A stretch of DNA of 26,232 nt from a virus. The position numbers and the translations under genes were made by a program. The first letter of the stretch is position 1, and the number at the start of each line of letters is the position of its first letter. The notes below the pieces were generated by a model. That model was not told where the DNA came from. It worked only from the letters and a program-made list of their open reading frames with translations, and did no database searches. This document shows positions 14,976 through 21,740 of the stretch, piece after piece. The DNA lies in IMG/VR virus record IMGVR_UViG_3300032315_000834, positions 1 to 26,232 of that record; one strand, 5' to 3'.

Positions 14976-15875
14976 TTATTTTGTTTTATAACCGTAAACA
15001 GAGTTAGTTCTTCCTTTTAGTAAATCATAAACTGCATATATTACGCATCCTATATGAGCAGCTGCACTTTTTACACAATCAAAACTATAAACATTACCGT
15101 CTTTGTATAAAACTATATTTTGTTTTTCTAAATTAGGATTTTTAGAATTAACTATCCACTCATTTTTTATTTTTTTAGTTTTATTCAAACCTGTATAAAT
15201 AAAATCTGAAATTTTTAAAAAATCAAGTATTTCTAATTTAGTATCAAATAACATTACTTGTTTTGAAATATAATTATAAATATAAAGATGATTCTCTAAA
15301 CATAAATTAGAAGTTTTTGACACAAAAATCTTATTTATACTTTTACCAGTTTTAATTTTACTTATTATAACTTTTTTTGAAACTTGCAAATCTTCTGCTG
15401 CTAGCGTAATACTTTCGTACTTCTTAATAAAATTCCCTAATTTATCAAATGTATATATAGGAACTACTTTTTTTCTTATTTCATTATTCTTATATTTTTC
15501 TTTTAAAGTTTTACTTATTAGTTCTTTTGTAAACACTGAAACAATCTTGCTGTTAGATCCTTGTCCCCTATCTTGTAAATTAACTAAATTGAGTTTGGTT
15601 TTATATTTATCAATCAACATTTTTTCAAATAAATGTGATTCTTTCCAACCTTTTATTTCAGTTAGTTTTTTAATTTTTGGTTCAATTCCTTTTTGCAAAA
15701 GAGAATTTATCCAATTTACTTTATAAGGGGGATTTTTACCAGGAAAATATTTGTTATAATAACGAGATTTAGTAATATGTTCTATTAATCTAATATGTAA
15801 AGGTTTTCTCGTTCTTCCTATATATCTTATTTTACAAGATACAGGGTCATACAAACAATATATATTAATATTCAT
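14976..15875 (-). CDS. Free-standing GIY-YIG homing endonuclease (in the Sak4-like gene)
   Basis: GIY-YIG nuclease of 299 aa. The N-terminal catalytic domain has I-Y-C-L-Y-D-P near residue 5, I-R-Y-I-G-R-T-R near residue 16, a catalytic-type Arg/His helix (R-L-I-E-H-I) and the metal-binding Glu in H-L-F-E-K-M. The rest holds DNA-binding repeats of NUMOD1 type: one near residues 139-180 (Y-T-F-D-K-L-G-N-F-I-K-K-Y with a following helix-turn-helix) and one at the C-terminus ending V-Y-G-Y-K-T-K. The gene is far richer in A/T and Lys than its neighbours. No group I core elements flank it, so it is not in an intron. It stops 4 bp before the ATPase start, and its own ATG lies in a hairpin. Confidence 0.9.
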   Translation of the reverse strand: MNINIYCLYDPVSCKIRYIGRTRKPLHIRLIEHITKSRYYNKYFPGKNPPYKVNWINSLLQKGIEPKIKKLTEIKGWKESHLFEKMLIDKYKTKLNLVNLQDRGQGSNSKIVSVFTKELISKTLKEKYKNNEIRKKVVPIYTFDKLGNFIKKYESITLAAEDLQVSKKVIISKIKTGKSINKIFVSKTSNLCLENHLYIYNYISKQVMLFDTKLEILDFLKISDFIYTGLNKTKKIKNEWIVNSKNPNLEKQNIVLYKDGNVYSFDCVKSAAAHIGCVIYAVYDLLKGRTNSVYGYKTK

Positions 15876-15917
15876 ATAGTAAAATTATTAATTTTTTTAA
15901 TAAAATTACTATATGAA
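15871..15917 (-). promoter_or_regulatory. Hairpin covering the start codon of the GIY-YIG gene
   Basis: A perfect 12-bp inverted repeat, TTCATATAGTAA (15906-15917) with TTACTATATGAA (15871-15882), is extendable through an internal loop by TTATTAA/TTAATAA. The ATG of the endonuclease (15873-15875) is in the 3' arm, so the transcript would hide the initiation site. This resembles translational repression of T4 intron endonucleases by RNA hairpins; that role is inferred. Confidence 0.65.
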
Positions 15918-15931
15918 AAGTTAAAATATTG

Positions 15932-15973
15932 TTAATCAGTGCTTCCTACGATTCCAATTAATTTACTTGCCAT
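15932..15973 (-). pseudogene. Truncated 5' end of the original Sak4-like gene
   Basis: Thirteen codons read M-A-S-K-L-I-G-I-V-G-S-T-D then TAA. Residues 3-10 are identical to residues 3-10 of the intact ATPase at 14971 (S-K-L-I-G-I-V-G), but the codons differ at many third positions (TTA/CTA, ATT/ATA, GGA/GGC, ATC/ATT). The stump breaks inside the P-loop. It begins 5 bp after the stop of the 69-codon gene, the spacing expected for the original operon. It shares the leader AAAAACTAGAAA with ssb. Confidence 0.85.
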
Positions 15974-15978
15974 GCTTT

Positions 15979-16188
15979 CTAGTTTTTATCATCCGAAGGT
16001 ACGATGATTTCCTCTCTTTTCAAAACTTCTCTGGGTTTTTGGTTTTGCTTTTTATCGTTTGTGGCTTTCTCGTAATAGTGTTCTGCTTTTTCTTTATCAA
16101 AACTTCCTATTACATATTTACCATCTACATAAACACCATACCAAAAATCTCCAAGATTGTTTCGTTCTTTTATAAGTTCTACTATCAT
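15979..16188 (-). CDS. Hypothetical small phage protein, 69 aa
   Basis: No function recognised. The first half is strand-rich (F-W-Y-G-V-Y-V-D-G-K-Y-V-I-G-S-F) and the second half is a charged helix and tail (K-A-E-H-Y-Y-E-K, then S-D-D-K-N). The ATG overlaps the SF2 helicase stop by 4 bp. In the ancestral order it would have been followed directly by the Sak4-like ATPase. It may therefore belong functionally to the helicase-recombination module. Confidence 0.7.
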   Translation of the reverse strand: MIVELIKERNNLGDFWYGVYVDGKYVIGSFDKEKAEHYYEKATNDKKQNQKPREVLKREEIIVPSDDKN

Positions 16189-17264
16189 CTTACATATTTT
16201 ATTTTTTCTTCATCAAAAAACTCTAATGCCTTGGAAAGCCATTTGAGTTCTACAGCTTCATTGGTGGATACAATATGAATATAAGCCTTCTTGTCAGGGT
16301 TGTTGTATTCAAATCCCATACACCTGTTGATCTTTTGGGCAAGGTTTTCAGCATTGCTGTCAAAATAATTGATAATCAGTCTATTGAGTGGTTTGTATGT
16401 CACTCCTGAATTACCAATCTTTACGACAGCCAGATGATTACCATGACCACTTGCAAAATCTTGAAATAATTGTTTCTCTGAAGACTTGCTGTGATAGGAA
16501 GGAATACCAAGATCATCTGATATCTTCGTCAATCCACAAAACACCAACACTCTCTCATCCTTAAATTTATCCAACAGCTTCTTTGTCAATTCCACTTTAG
16601 CTATTGAATTCTGTATAAGCCTCATCCTTGCAAGCCTGAGAAACATTGTGGATTTATTTTCTCTTATGCATTGTTCAATTGCCCATGACAATGCATCAAA
16701 TTGTTTTTTCTCTGTTCTTTTCTTTTGCTTATAGGCATTCAATTTAATATTATCCAAAGGGGTGGTGTGAACTATTATTTCATAATCCACTATCACCTTT
16801 TCCTCAATAGCCTGAGCAATGGAATACTCTGCCAGTACACCAAGTCCTAACTCTCTGAGCAGTGTCTCCTGTGTATCACTTGCAAGAGTGCCTGTGAGCC
16901 CCATTACATCCATCTGTGCATTCATGATTTCCTTGCACACTTCTATCTGAGCTTCACTCAATAAATGAATCTCATCAAGAATCAACAAATCATAATCTTC
17001 ATCAACATGTTTCTTCAATGAGAGATGTGTGGTGAAGGTGACATTGTCTGCATTGTAGTTTGTGGCATTGAATTCATCAACCCAGGCTTGTTTAATCTTA
17101 AGATCTGGATAGGCTAAGAGAATTTTTGTCTCTTTAGGCATCTGCTTCAGAGCATGAATAGCTGTCCTGCATTTTCCAAACCTTGGACATAGATTGAGTA
17201 TTCCATCAGGATTCTCAAGCCACATTTTAGCAAACTCCACTTGCCTTTTGTCTCTTAACGTCAT
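16185..17264 (-). CDS. Superfamily 2 DNA/RNA helicase
   Basis: ATP-dependent helicase or translocase of 359 aa with two RecA-like lobes. Motif I appears as L-C-P-R-F-G-K-C-R-T-A near residue 25 and motif II as L-L-I-L-D-E-I-H near residue 93 (DEIH box). Motif III-like G-L-T-G-T-L is near residue 122. Lobe two has V-L-V-F-C-G-L near residue 243, V-V-K-I-G-N-S-G-V-T, and the arginine-finger motif Q-K-I-N-R-C-M-G-F near residue 311. The pattern is that of the RecG/UvsW/restriction-type SF2 group found in phages, suggesting a role in branch migration or origin melting. It overlaps both neighbours by 4 bp and precedes the Sak4-like/SSB block. Confidence 0.88.
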   Translation of the reverse strand: MTLRDKRQVEFAKMWLENPDGILNLCPRFGKCRTAIHALKQMPKETKILLAYPDLKIKQAWVDEFNATNYNADNVTFTTHLSLKKHVDEDYDLLILDEIHLLSEAQIEVCKEIMNAQMDVMGLTGTLASDTQETLLRELGLGVLAEYSIAQAIEEKVIVDYEIIVHTTPLDNIKLNAYKQKKRTEKKQFDALSWAIEQCIRENKSTMFLRLARMRLIQNSIAKVELTKKLLDKFKDERVLVFCGLTKISDDLGIPSYHSKSSEKQLFQDFASGHGNHLAVVKIGNSGVTYKPLNRLIINYFDSNAENLAQKINRCMGFEYNNPDKKAYIHIVSTNEAVELKWLSKALEFFDEEKIKYVR

Positions 17265-17440
17265 TGATCATTTGTTAGTATGATGGTGGTAAATGTCCAA
17301 AACAACCACTCCACATTTATAGAATAATGCTTCTCTACAGCATAACTGGAATATACACTCACTGTTGGAAATAACACTATCTGCCAAAACTTATCTCTCT
17401 TGTTAGGTAGAGTGGTCATCCTTAAAAAGTTTATTTTCAT
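17261..17440 (-). CDS. Small hydrophobic protein, 59 aa
   Basis: A short gene between the DnaB-like helicase and the SF2 helicase. The ATG follows the DnaB-like stop by 9 bp, and the TGA overlaps the SF2 helicase ATG (ATGA at 17261-17264). The sequence begins MKINFLRMTTLPNKRDKFW and has two hydrophobic stretches, I-V-L-F-P-T-V-S-V around residues 21-29 and V-E-W-L-F-W-T-F-T-T-I-I-L around 43-55. It could be a small membrane-associated protein or have a compact Trp-rich fold. Placement and overlap support it; function is unknown. Confidence 0.7.
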   Translation of the reverse strand: MKINFLRMTTLPNKRDKFWQIVLFPTVSVYSSYAVEKHYSINVEWLFWTFTTIILTNDQ

Positions 17441-17449
17441 GATTTTATA

Positions 17450-18508
17450 TTATACAAAAAATTGTCCCGTGAATAATGATTCATAATTGAATGTCTCCAT
17501 GTTCTTCGGTTTAGGTAGCTCCTTAAATATGCCTGTAGCACCATGAAAACCCATACCTATTCTTAGGTCTGACTCTCCATATGTATTCTTAAGCACTTTT
17601 ATACTCCTGAAATAATCACCTCCTTCAGGGGATATGAATTTATTCACTGTATAGCTGACATCATTCGTCTTATATCTGGAAGGCTGGAAAAGAGACACCA
17701 CTACATCGGAATCCTCTGCAGGTCTACCACTTTCTTTCACCTGATCCAAATTAGGCTCAAAGCTCTCCATCTTTTGATAGATGGGATTACTGATGTCCCT
17801 ATTAATCTGAGAAACACCAATAGGCGTATATCCTAAGAAATCCCTCATCCATTGAAAATACTCACTTGTCTTGTCAATAGCTTCCTTTTTACTCATGGAT
17901 TTTTCAGGCTTAACAAGACCAAAGTGATCTACAATAGGAATAACTATCTCATTTTCATGGTTTGGAACATACACCTTGCTGAACTCACCTGTTTCTTCTA
18001 TCCTACCAGTTTTTTCAGCATAGTTTTTCACATACTTGTAAACACCTGTAGGATTTTGACCGCCTTCCACAATGTCACAGATTTCACAAAGCTCATTGAT
18101 ATAATCCTCATACATGAGAAATAAGTCATGTTCATCCTTTGTAAGCTTTGTGTCCCACCAGCCAAGAAGCTTAGGAATAGGAATCAAAATCCCCTCATCA
18201 AGGAATATCTTCCTGCTAGTCCATTTTGCAAGAGTGTATATCTTACTCCTCTCCATAGAAAACAGGATGAATTTCAGCTTGATGCTTGTGTTATGCCTGT
18301 TTGCATACCACCAATCAAAAGGATTGAGGATGTAAGCACTATGACAGAAAGCTGATTTACCGCTGCCAGTAGCACCAAAAATCAACGTATAAATACGTTT
18401 TCTGATGCCTACATACTTATTCAGCCTGTCAAAGCCCATAGGTATGCCACTATTCTTTCCCTCTATACCTCTTATCACCTCATCTTTCAAAGGTTCAAAA
18501 TGACTCAT
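17450..18508 (-). CDS. DnaB-like replicative helicase
   Basis: Unwinds the phage replication fork. The 352-aa protein is essentially the RecA-type C-terminal domain of DnaB, without the usual N-terminal primase-binding domain. The entry segment is G-I-P-M-G-F-D-R-L-N-K-Y near residue 21. Walker A is F-G-A-T-G-S-G-K-S-A near residue 44. F-I-L-F-S-M-E-R-S corresponds to motif H1a. Walker B is I-P-I-V-D-H-F-G-L near residue 188. G-V-S-Q-I-N-R-D near residue 232 is the sensor/DNA-loop motif, followed by E-S-G-R-P-A-E-D-S-D. It overlaps the preceding likely loader gene by 4 bp, a classic loader-helicase pairing. The missing N-terminal domain suggests that the separate primase is recruited another way. 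Confidence 0.88.
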   Translation of the reverse strand: MSHFEPLKDEVIRGIEGKNSGIPMGFDRLNKYVGIRKRIYTLIFGATGSGKSAFCHSAYILNPFDWWYANRHNTSIKLKFILFSMERSKIYTLAKWTSRKIFLDEGILIPIPKLLGWWDTKLTKDEHDLFLMYEDYINELCEICDIVEGGQNPTGVYKYVKNYAEKTGRIEETGEFSKVYVPNHENEIVIPIVDHFGLVKPEKSMSKKEAIDKTSEYFQWMRDFLGYTPIGVSQINRDISNPIYQKMESFEPNLDQVKESGRPAEDSDVVVSLFQPSRYKTNDVSYTVNKFISPEGGDYFRSIKVLKNTYGESDLRIGMGFHGATGIFKELPKPKNMETFNYESLFTGQFFV

Positions 18509-19107
18509 ATGTCCACTCCTCCTAAAGTTTCTTCTTGGGGTTTATGTTCTTTTGCAAGCTCAATGAATGGCTCAAAGGTTCTTTGATTGAGATAGGTGAG
18601 ACTATTCTGCATATAACTGAGCTTGTTAGACCCTGTTTTAATGGAATTGTCTTTCTTTTGCATCACTTCAATTTCCAAAGCCTTTATGAGATCATCTGCT
18701 GTATAATCTCCTTCAGACAGGATTTTGTTGAACTTCACCTTACAATCATCTTTCTTAACTCTCATACTCCTGCTACCACTGAAAGACTTTCCCTTGTGTG
18801 TGAAAGTATCAGTGCCAGGAAATGCCTTCCACCATCTATCAAAATCTTCATTCTTAGGCTTAAACTTCACGATTGTCGTAGTGATGGGTGAAGAGAGGAA
18901 GTCTATTAAAGACATCCCCTCTTTTGACACTTTGTAATCATCCGTAATAAGACCTTTCCTTTTTCCCATTTGAATCAGAAGATCAATCTTAGCTCCGTCT
19001 GGAATAGTTTCTTCTTCAACTATGAGCTTCAGAAGAAATATCAAATCCAGGGAATAGCCTTTTCTCATTATCTCCTGAAAATGTCCTGATGTCAATTGTA
19101 GTATCAT
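18505..19107 (-). CDS. Probable replication-initiation or helicase-loader protein
   Basis: A 200-aa protein directly upstream of, and overlapping, the DnaB-like helicase. Residues 17-75 look like a small helical or winged-helix domain (S-L-D-L-I-F-L-L-K-L, then L-I-T-D-D-Y-K-V-S-K-E-G). Residues 85-185 contain F-D-R-W-W-K-A-F-P-G, S-G-S-R-S-M-R and a helical C-terminus with N-K-L-S-Y-M-Q-N-S-L-T-Y-L-N. The last segment resembles the C-terminal part of phage replisome organisers that load DnaB. There is no ATPase motif. The call is an inference from position and domain look. The annotated start overlaps the upstream gene by 92 bp; an ATG at 19068 would shorten this overlap. Confidence 0.6.
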   Translation of the reverse strand: MILQLTSGHFQEIMRKGYSLDLIFLLKLIVEEETIPDGAKIDLLIQMGKRKGLITDDYKVSKEGMSLIDFLSSPITTTIVKFKPKNEDFDRWWKAFPGTDTFTHKGKSFSGSRSMRVKKDDCKVKFNKILSEGDYTADDLIKALEIEVMQKKDNSIKTGSNKLSYMQNSLTYLNQRTFEPFIELAKEHKPQEETLGGVDI

Positions 19108-19243
19108 TGTTTAAAATATTATCCTCGTCAATCACTCTGATGCCACTTTCCTCTTGCATCAACTCCTCCATTAACAACTTCTCTTCTTCCATAAGATAGA
19201 TGGTGTCCAACACGTGTGCTCTTTCCCAATCTTCTATAAACAT
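19016..19243 (-). CDS. Hypothetical acidic phage protein, 75 aa
   Basis: No function recognised. It is strongly acidic with a long helix (D-T-I-Y-L-M-E-E-E-K-L-L-M-E-E-L) and a polar C-terminus. The start MFIEDWERAH at 19243 lies just after the upstream stop; an ATG at 19285 would overlap the upstream gene by 31 bp. The last 92 bp are also read in another frame as the N-terminus of the following replication gene, an unusually long overlap for this window. Confidence 0.6.
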   Translation of the reverse strand: MFIEDWERAHVLDTIYLMEEEKLLMEELMQEESGIRVIDEDNILNNDTTIDIRTFSGDNEKRLFPGFDISSEAHS

Positions 19244-19254
19244 AAAGATAGAAT

Positions 19255-19809
19255 TTATTCTGCTGCTATTCCAAATAAAACCCATTTTCCCAACCTTTCA
19301 TCGGTGGATTTTTTATACATTACGACAGCCACTTTAGTGTCACCTTTCTCCAAAACCTTTTGCATTTCTACAACAGTCATGATTTGGTTCTTCTCTGTGT
19401 ACTCCCTTGCATAATTAACAGCCTCACCTTTTGTAGAAAAACCCCTTAAAGTATTTCCTAGTGTAGATCCTTCTTTTACAAAATACGTCAACACCCATTT
19501 CTTAGTGCCTTTCTCAACATGATGCACCACCTTACTTTTCACCTTATCGGTGTTTGTCTTAGGCTCTTCTATACATATGCCACAACATTCACGTTTACTC
19601 ATCTTACTCATCGTATTAGAAATAAAAGCATCCAAAGACTTCCCACTTTTTTTGTATTCATTAGTGAGATCCATAACTCCTGTTGTAGTGCATATTGTTC
19701 CATTGTAAGAATCATTACCATACTCTTCTATAGCGTCCTCTACAGCACTATCGTATGCATCATGTAATGATTTACCCCTGTACGAAATTCTAAAATCACA
19801 AGCTCCCAT
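19255..19809 (-). CDS. Conserved hypothetical phage protein, 184 aa
   Basis: No biochemical function known. The N-terminus (MGACDFRISYRGKSLHDAYD, then E-Y-G-N-D-S-Y-N-G-T-I-C-T) matches a pattern I know from hypothetical proteins widespread in phages: a start of the MGA-x-x-F type and an EYG-x-x-x-YNGTI core. A Cys cluster (E-C-C-G-I-C) lies near residue 75, and the C-terminal half is strand-rich with K-W-V-L-T-Y-F and K-W-V-L-F-G-I repeats. The ATG is 2 bp after the stop of the 40-codon membrane protein gene, so the two are probably co-translated. Confidence 0.7.
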   Translation of the reverse strand: MGACDFRISYRGKSLHDAYDSAVEDAIEEYGNDSYNGTICTTTGVMDLTNEYKKSGKSLDAFISNTMSKMSKRECCGICIEEPKTNTDKVKSKVVHHVEKGTKKWVLTYFVKEGSTLGNTLRGFSTKGEAVNYAREYTEKNQIMTVVEMQKVLEKGDTKVAVVMYKKSTDERLGKWVLFGIAAE

Positions 19810-19811
19810 AG

Positions 19812-19934
19812 TTATATGTTTTTTATTATGTGATAGAGTAGATAAAAAATTGATATTGCTGCCATCAGAAGCAACGATATCGCCGTAAATTGTTCAGAAT
19901 CTCTTATTTGATTTTCTCTTTTTCCTTGTCCCAT
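19812..19934 (-). CDS. Small single-pass membrane protein, 40 aa
   Basis: A short gene beginning MGQGKRENQIRDSEQF, with a hydrophobic helix at residues 18-37 (A-I-S-L-L-L-M-A-A-I-S-I-F-Y-L-L-Y) and a short basic tail. A basic, soluble N-terminus followed by one transmembrane segment is the usual look of small phage envelope proteins. It follows a terminator and ends 2 bp before the next ATG, which supports it as the first gene of a new transcript. Function is unknown. It could be holin- or spanin-like by size, but no lysis genes are nearby. Confidence 0.65.
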   Translation of the reverse strand: MGQGKRENQIRDSEQFTAISLLLMAAISIFYLLYHIIKNI

Positions 19935-19941
19935 AATTCAT

Positions 19942-19976
19942 AAATTAAAGAAGCCCCGATGTAAAAACATCAGGGC
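19942..19976 (-). terminator. Rho-independent terminator after the 20004-20294 gene
   Basis: A 10-bp stem, GCCCTGATGT/ACATCGGGGC (one G-U pair), has a TTTT loop and is followed on the minus strand by TTCTTTAATTT. It lies 27 bp after the stop and closes the polymerase transcript. Confidence 0.88.
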
Positions 19977-20003
19977 GTACAATCAATCACTATAAAACCC
20001 TTG

Positions 20004-20294
20004 CTATCCTAAATCTTTCAATATCTCATTATGATCTTTCTTTGTCAAAACCACCCTCAGCCCAAATTCAAGATCAAACCATGCAAATGTCTTTTTGGCT
20101 TTTGATGTATTGCATTTCAACACCTTCTTTATCAAGGGAATAGCATATTTCATGTATTCCTCATGCTGGGCTTTTGTAATAGTGATATTGTGAAACCATT
20201 GAGTGTCTTTCTTGGCATCTTCCATGGTTTTACCCACCATACCTAGTTGGTATTCAATCAAATGTTCTCCAAGATTTTCTCTGGTGATTTTCAT
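20004..20294 (-). CDS. Hypothetical phage protein, 96 aa
   Basis: No function recognised. Soluble and basic, with a helical N-terminus (E-H-L-I-E-Y-Q-L-G-M-V-G-K-T) and, near residue 66, K-K-T-F-A-W-F-D-L-E-F-G-L-R-V. It overlaps the preceding gene by 4 bp (ATGA) and is the last gene before a terminator, making it the tail of the polymerase operon. Confidence 0.7.
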   Translation of the reverse strand: MKITRENLGEHLIEYQLGMVGKTMEDAKKDTQWFHNITITKAQHEEYMKYAIPLIKKVLKCNTSKAKKTFAWFDLEFGLRVVLTKKDHNEILKDLG

Positions 20295-20773
20295 AGCTGA
20301 CGAATTATTATCTCCATGTCATGAGGAGCTGTCTGATTTCCTCCAAAATAAGGATGCAACAGATAGCCCAATGGCTTAGAAGGAACATCTACAAAAACCA
20401 AGGATTTATCAGTGATGAGAACATGATTTTGTTCACTCATAACCATTGAAAAGTCATTTGATTCTCCTATTTCCACTGATTTTATATACTTGCTCATTCT
20501 TTTACCTTTCTCATACCAATAGGCAAATATACGCATGTTTTTATTTTCCAAATCGTAATTCCAGCCAAAACGCACACTGTTGTAGTGATGCATTGTAAGT
20601 TTCCTTAATGTGAAATATCCTATCCCAAAGAGCTTGTTTATATCTCCCTGATCTTCGGGCCCTATGTCATACCTACAGAGTTCTGTGAATGTCACCCTGT
20701 ATGTCAAAATACTATTGCCTTTCAAGAGCTTGGGAAAGCTGAATGGGGCATGTGTTCCTTTTTTGATCACCAT
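20291..20773 (-). CDS. Conserved hypothetical protein, 160 aa (beta-rich)
   Basis: No established function. The protein has a strongly beta-sandwich-like pattern. Recognisable conserved pieces are D-Q-G-D-I-N-K-L-F-G-I near residue 41, H-H-Y-N-S-V-R-F-G-W near residue 61, I-F-A-Y-W-Y-E-K-G-K-R near residue 82, and the terminal L-H-P-Y-F-G-G-N-Q-T-A-P-H-D. I recall similar D-x-x-D-x-N-K-L and YFGG-x-x-x-APHD signatures in uncharacterised proteins of Bacteroidota and their phages. The start overlaps the polB stop by 7 bp, so it is translationally coupled to the polymerase. Confidence 0.7.
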   Translation of the reverse strand: MVIKKGTHAPFSFPKLLKGNSILTYRVTFTELCRYDIGPEDQGDINKLFGIGYFTLRKLTMHHYNSVRFGWNYDLENKNMRIFAYWYEKGKRMSKYIKSVEIGESNDFSMVMSEQNHVLITDKSLVFVDVPSKPLGYLLHPYFGGNQTAPHDMEIIIRQL

Positions 20774-21740
20774 AACGAAAGTTGATTGGGGTTTGTAATT
20801 ACATTTGTCTTCTTGCCTCCTGTTTCAATCTTTCTTATTATCTTCTCACATCTTTCTATGTAATAAGAATAATTGATGTTATTCATTGGATGGTCTTTTG
20901 GTAGATGATTGCACACTGTGCACATCCATTCACCAGCTTCCACTTGGCTTACAGAAGCAGCATTTGTAGTGCATTCAGGATTTTTCACCTTCAACAGCTT
21001 TTCTCCTGTGTTGGATACATAATACCTGATGAGCTTGTTATAGACAGTGGTCTCACCTGTTGTTCTATCCACTCCTTCATAATGAAAGTCTTTAGTGGAT
21101 TTCTGCCTGATTGCAAAGTCATAGATGTTTGAATGATTCTTAATAGTATCACTCACAGGCACACCATGGACATAATAGGCTTCAAGAGCCAATGGGACAA
21201 TCCTTGCAGATTTGTTCTTGTGAAGTTCAAAGTCTGTGAGGAAATCACCTTTCTTCTTGATTTCTCCATCTGTCTTTATTGCAAGATAGTCATTCACTGT
21301 TGAGAATATAATCTTCTGATAATCAGCTCTTTCAAGCTCATAACCAGTTGATTTACACCACCAGTCATTCACCTCATGCATCTTTCCAATAAGCTCTTTT
21401 CTTATTTTGATAGTGACACCATCTGTATTGGCACTTATCACCCTGATACCATTCAGTTCATATTGCTCAATAAGCATCATCAGGCTCAATTCACCTGTAA
21501 TAGTGGTGAACATGGTGAGCTGTCTGTCATATATCCAGCTTTGTACATCAGAGCTTTTACCATAAACACTGTTAACAGCAAGCTTCAAAGCACCTACAAT
21601 ACCCTTTATCTTCTTATCTTTCTTGGCTAAAGGCTTGAGTTCCAATCTCTTCTCAAACATCTTCTTATATCCAGATAGAAACTCCTTTCCCAAATGTGCA
21701 GGATAACGCTTGTTATTGATGATGGTGGCAGGATAATATG
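20767..21740 (-). CDS. polB: Family B DNA polymerase, exon 2 (polymerase domain)
   Basis: Second exon of the replicative polymerase. After splicing it completes motif A as D-V-S-S-Y-Y-P-A. Motif B is K-L-A-V-N-S-V-Y-G-K. Motif C is A-N-T-D-G-V-T, where the first carboxylate of the usual DTDS is Asn but the catalytic second Asp remains. K-D-F-H-Y-E-G-V-D-R belongs to the thumb region. A cysteine pair C-T-V-C lies near the C-terminus. The last residues are P-N-Q-L-S-L-W, which resembles the bacterial sliding-clamp-binding motif Q-L-x-L-F. The frame runs open back to 21765, but bases 21741-21765 are intron. The joined gene encodes 652 aa. A neighbouring 160-aa gene overlaps its stop. Confidence 0.9.

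Noticed and set aside
14971-15973. The GIY-YIG insertion in the ATPase gene as a group I intron joining the stump to the P-loop codons
   Set aside because: Splicing after ACT to GGC would give a plausible protein, but no P, Q, R or S elements were found in the flanks, and the downstream gene has its own complete start.
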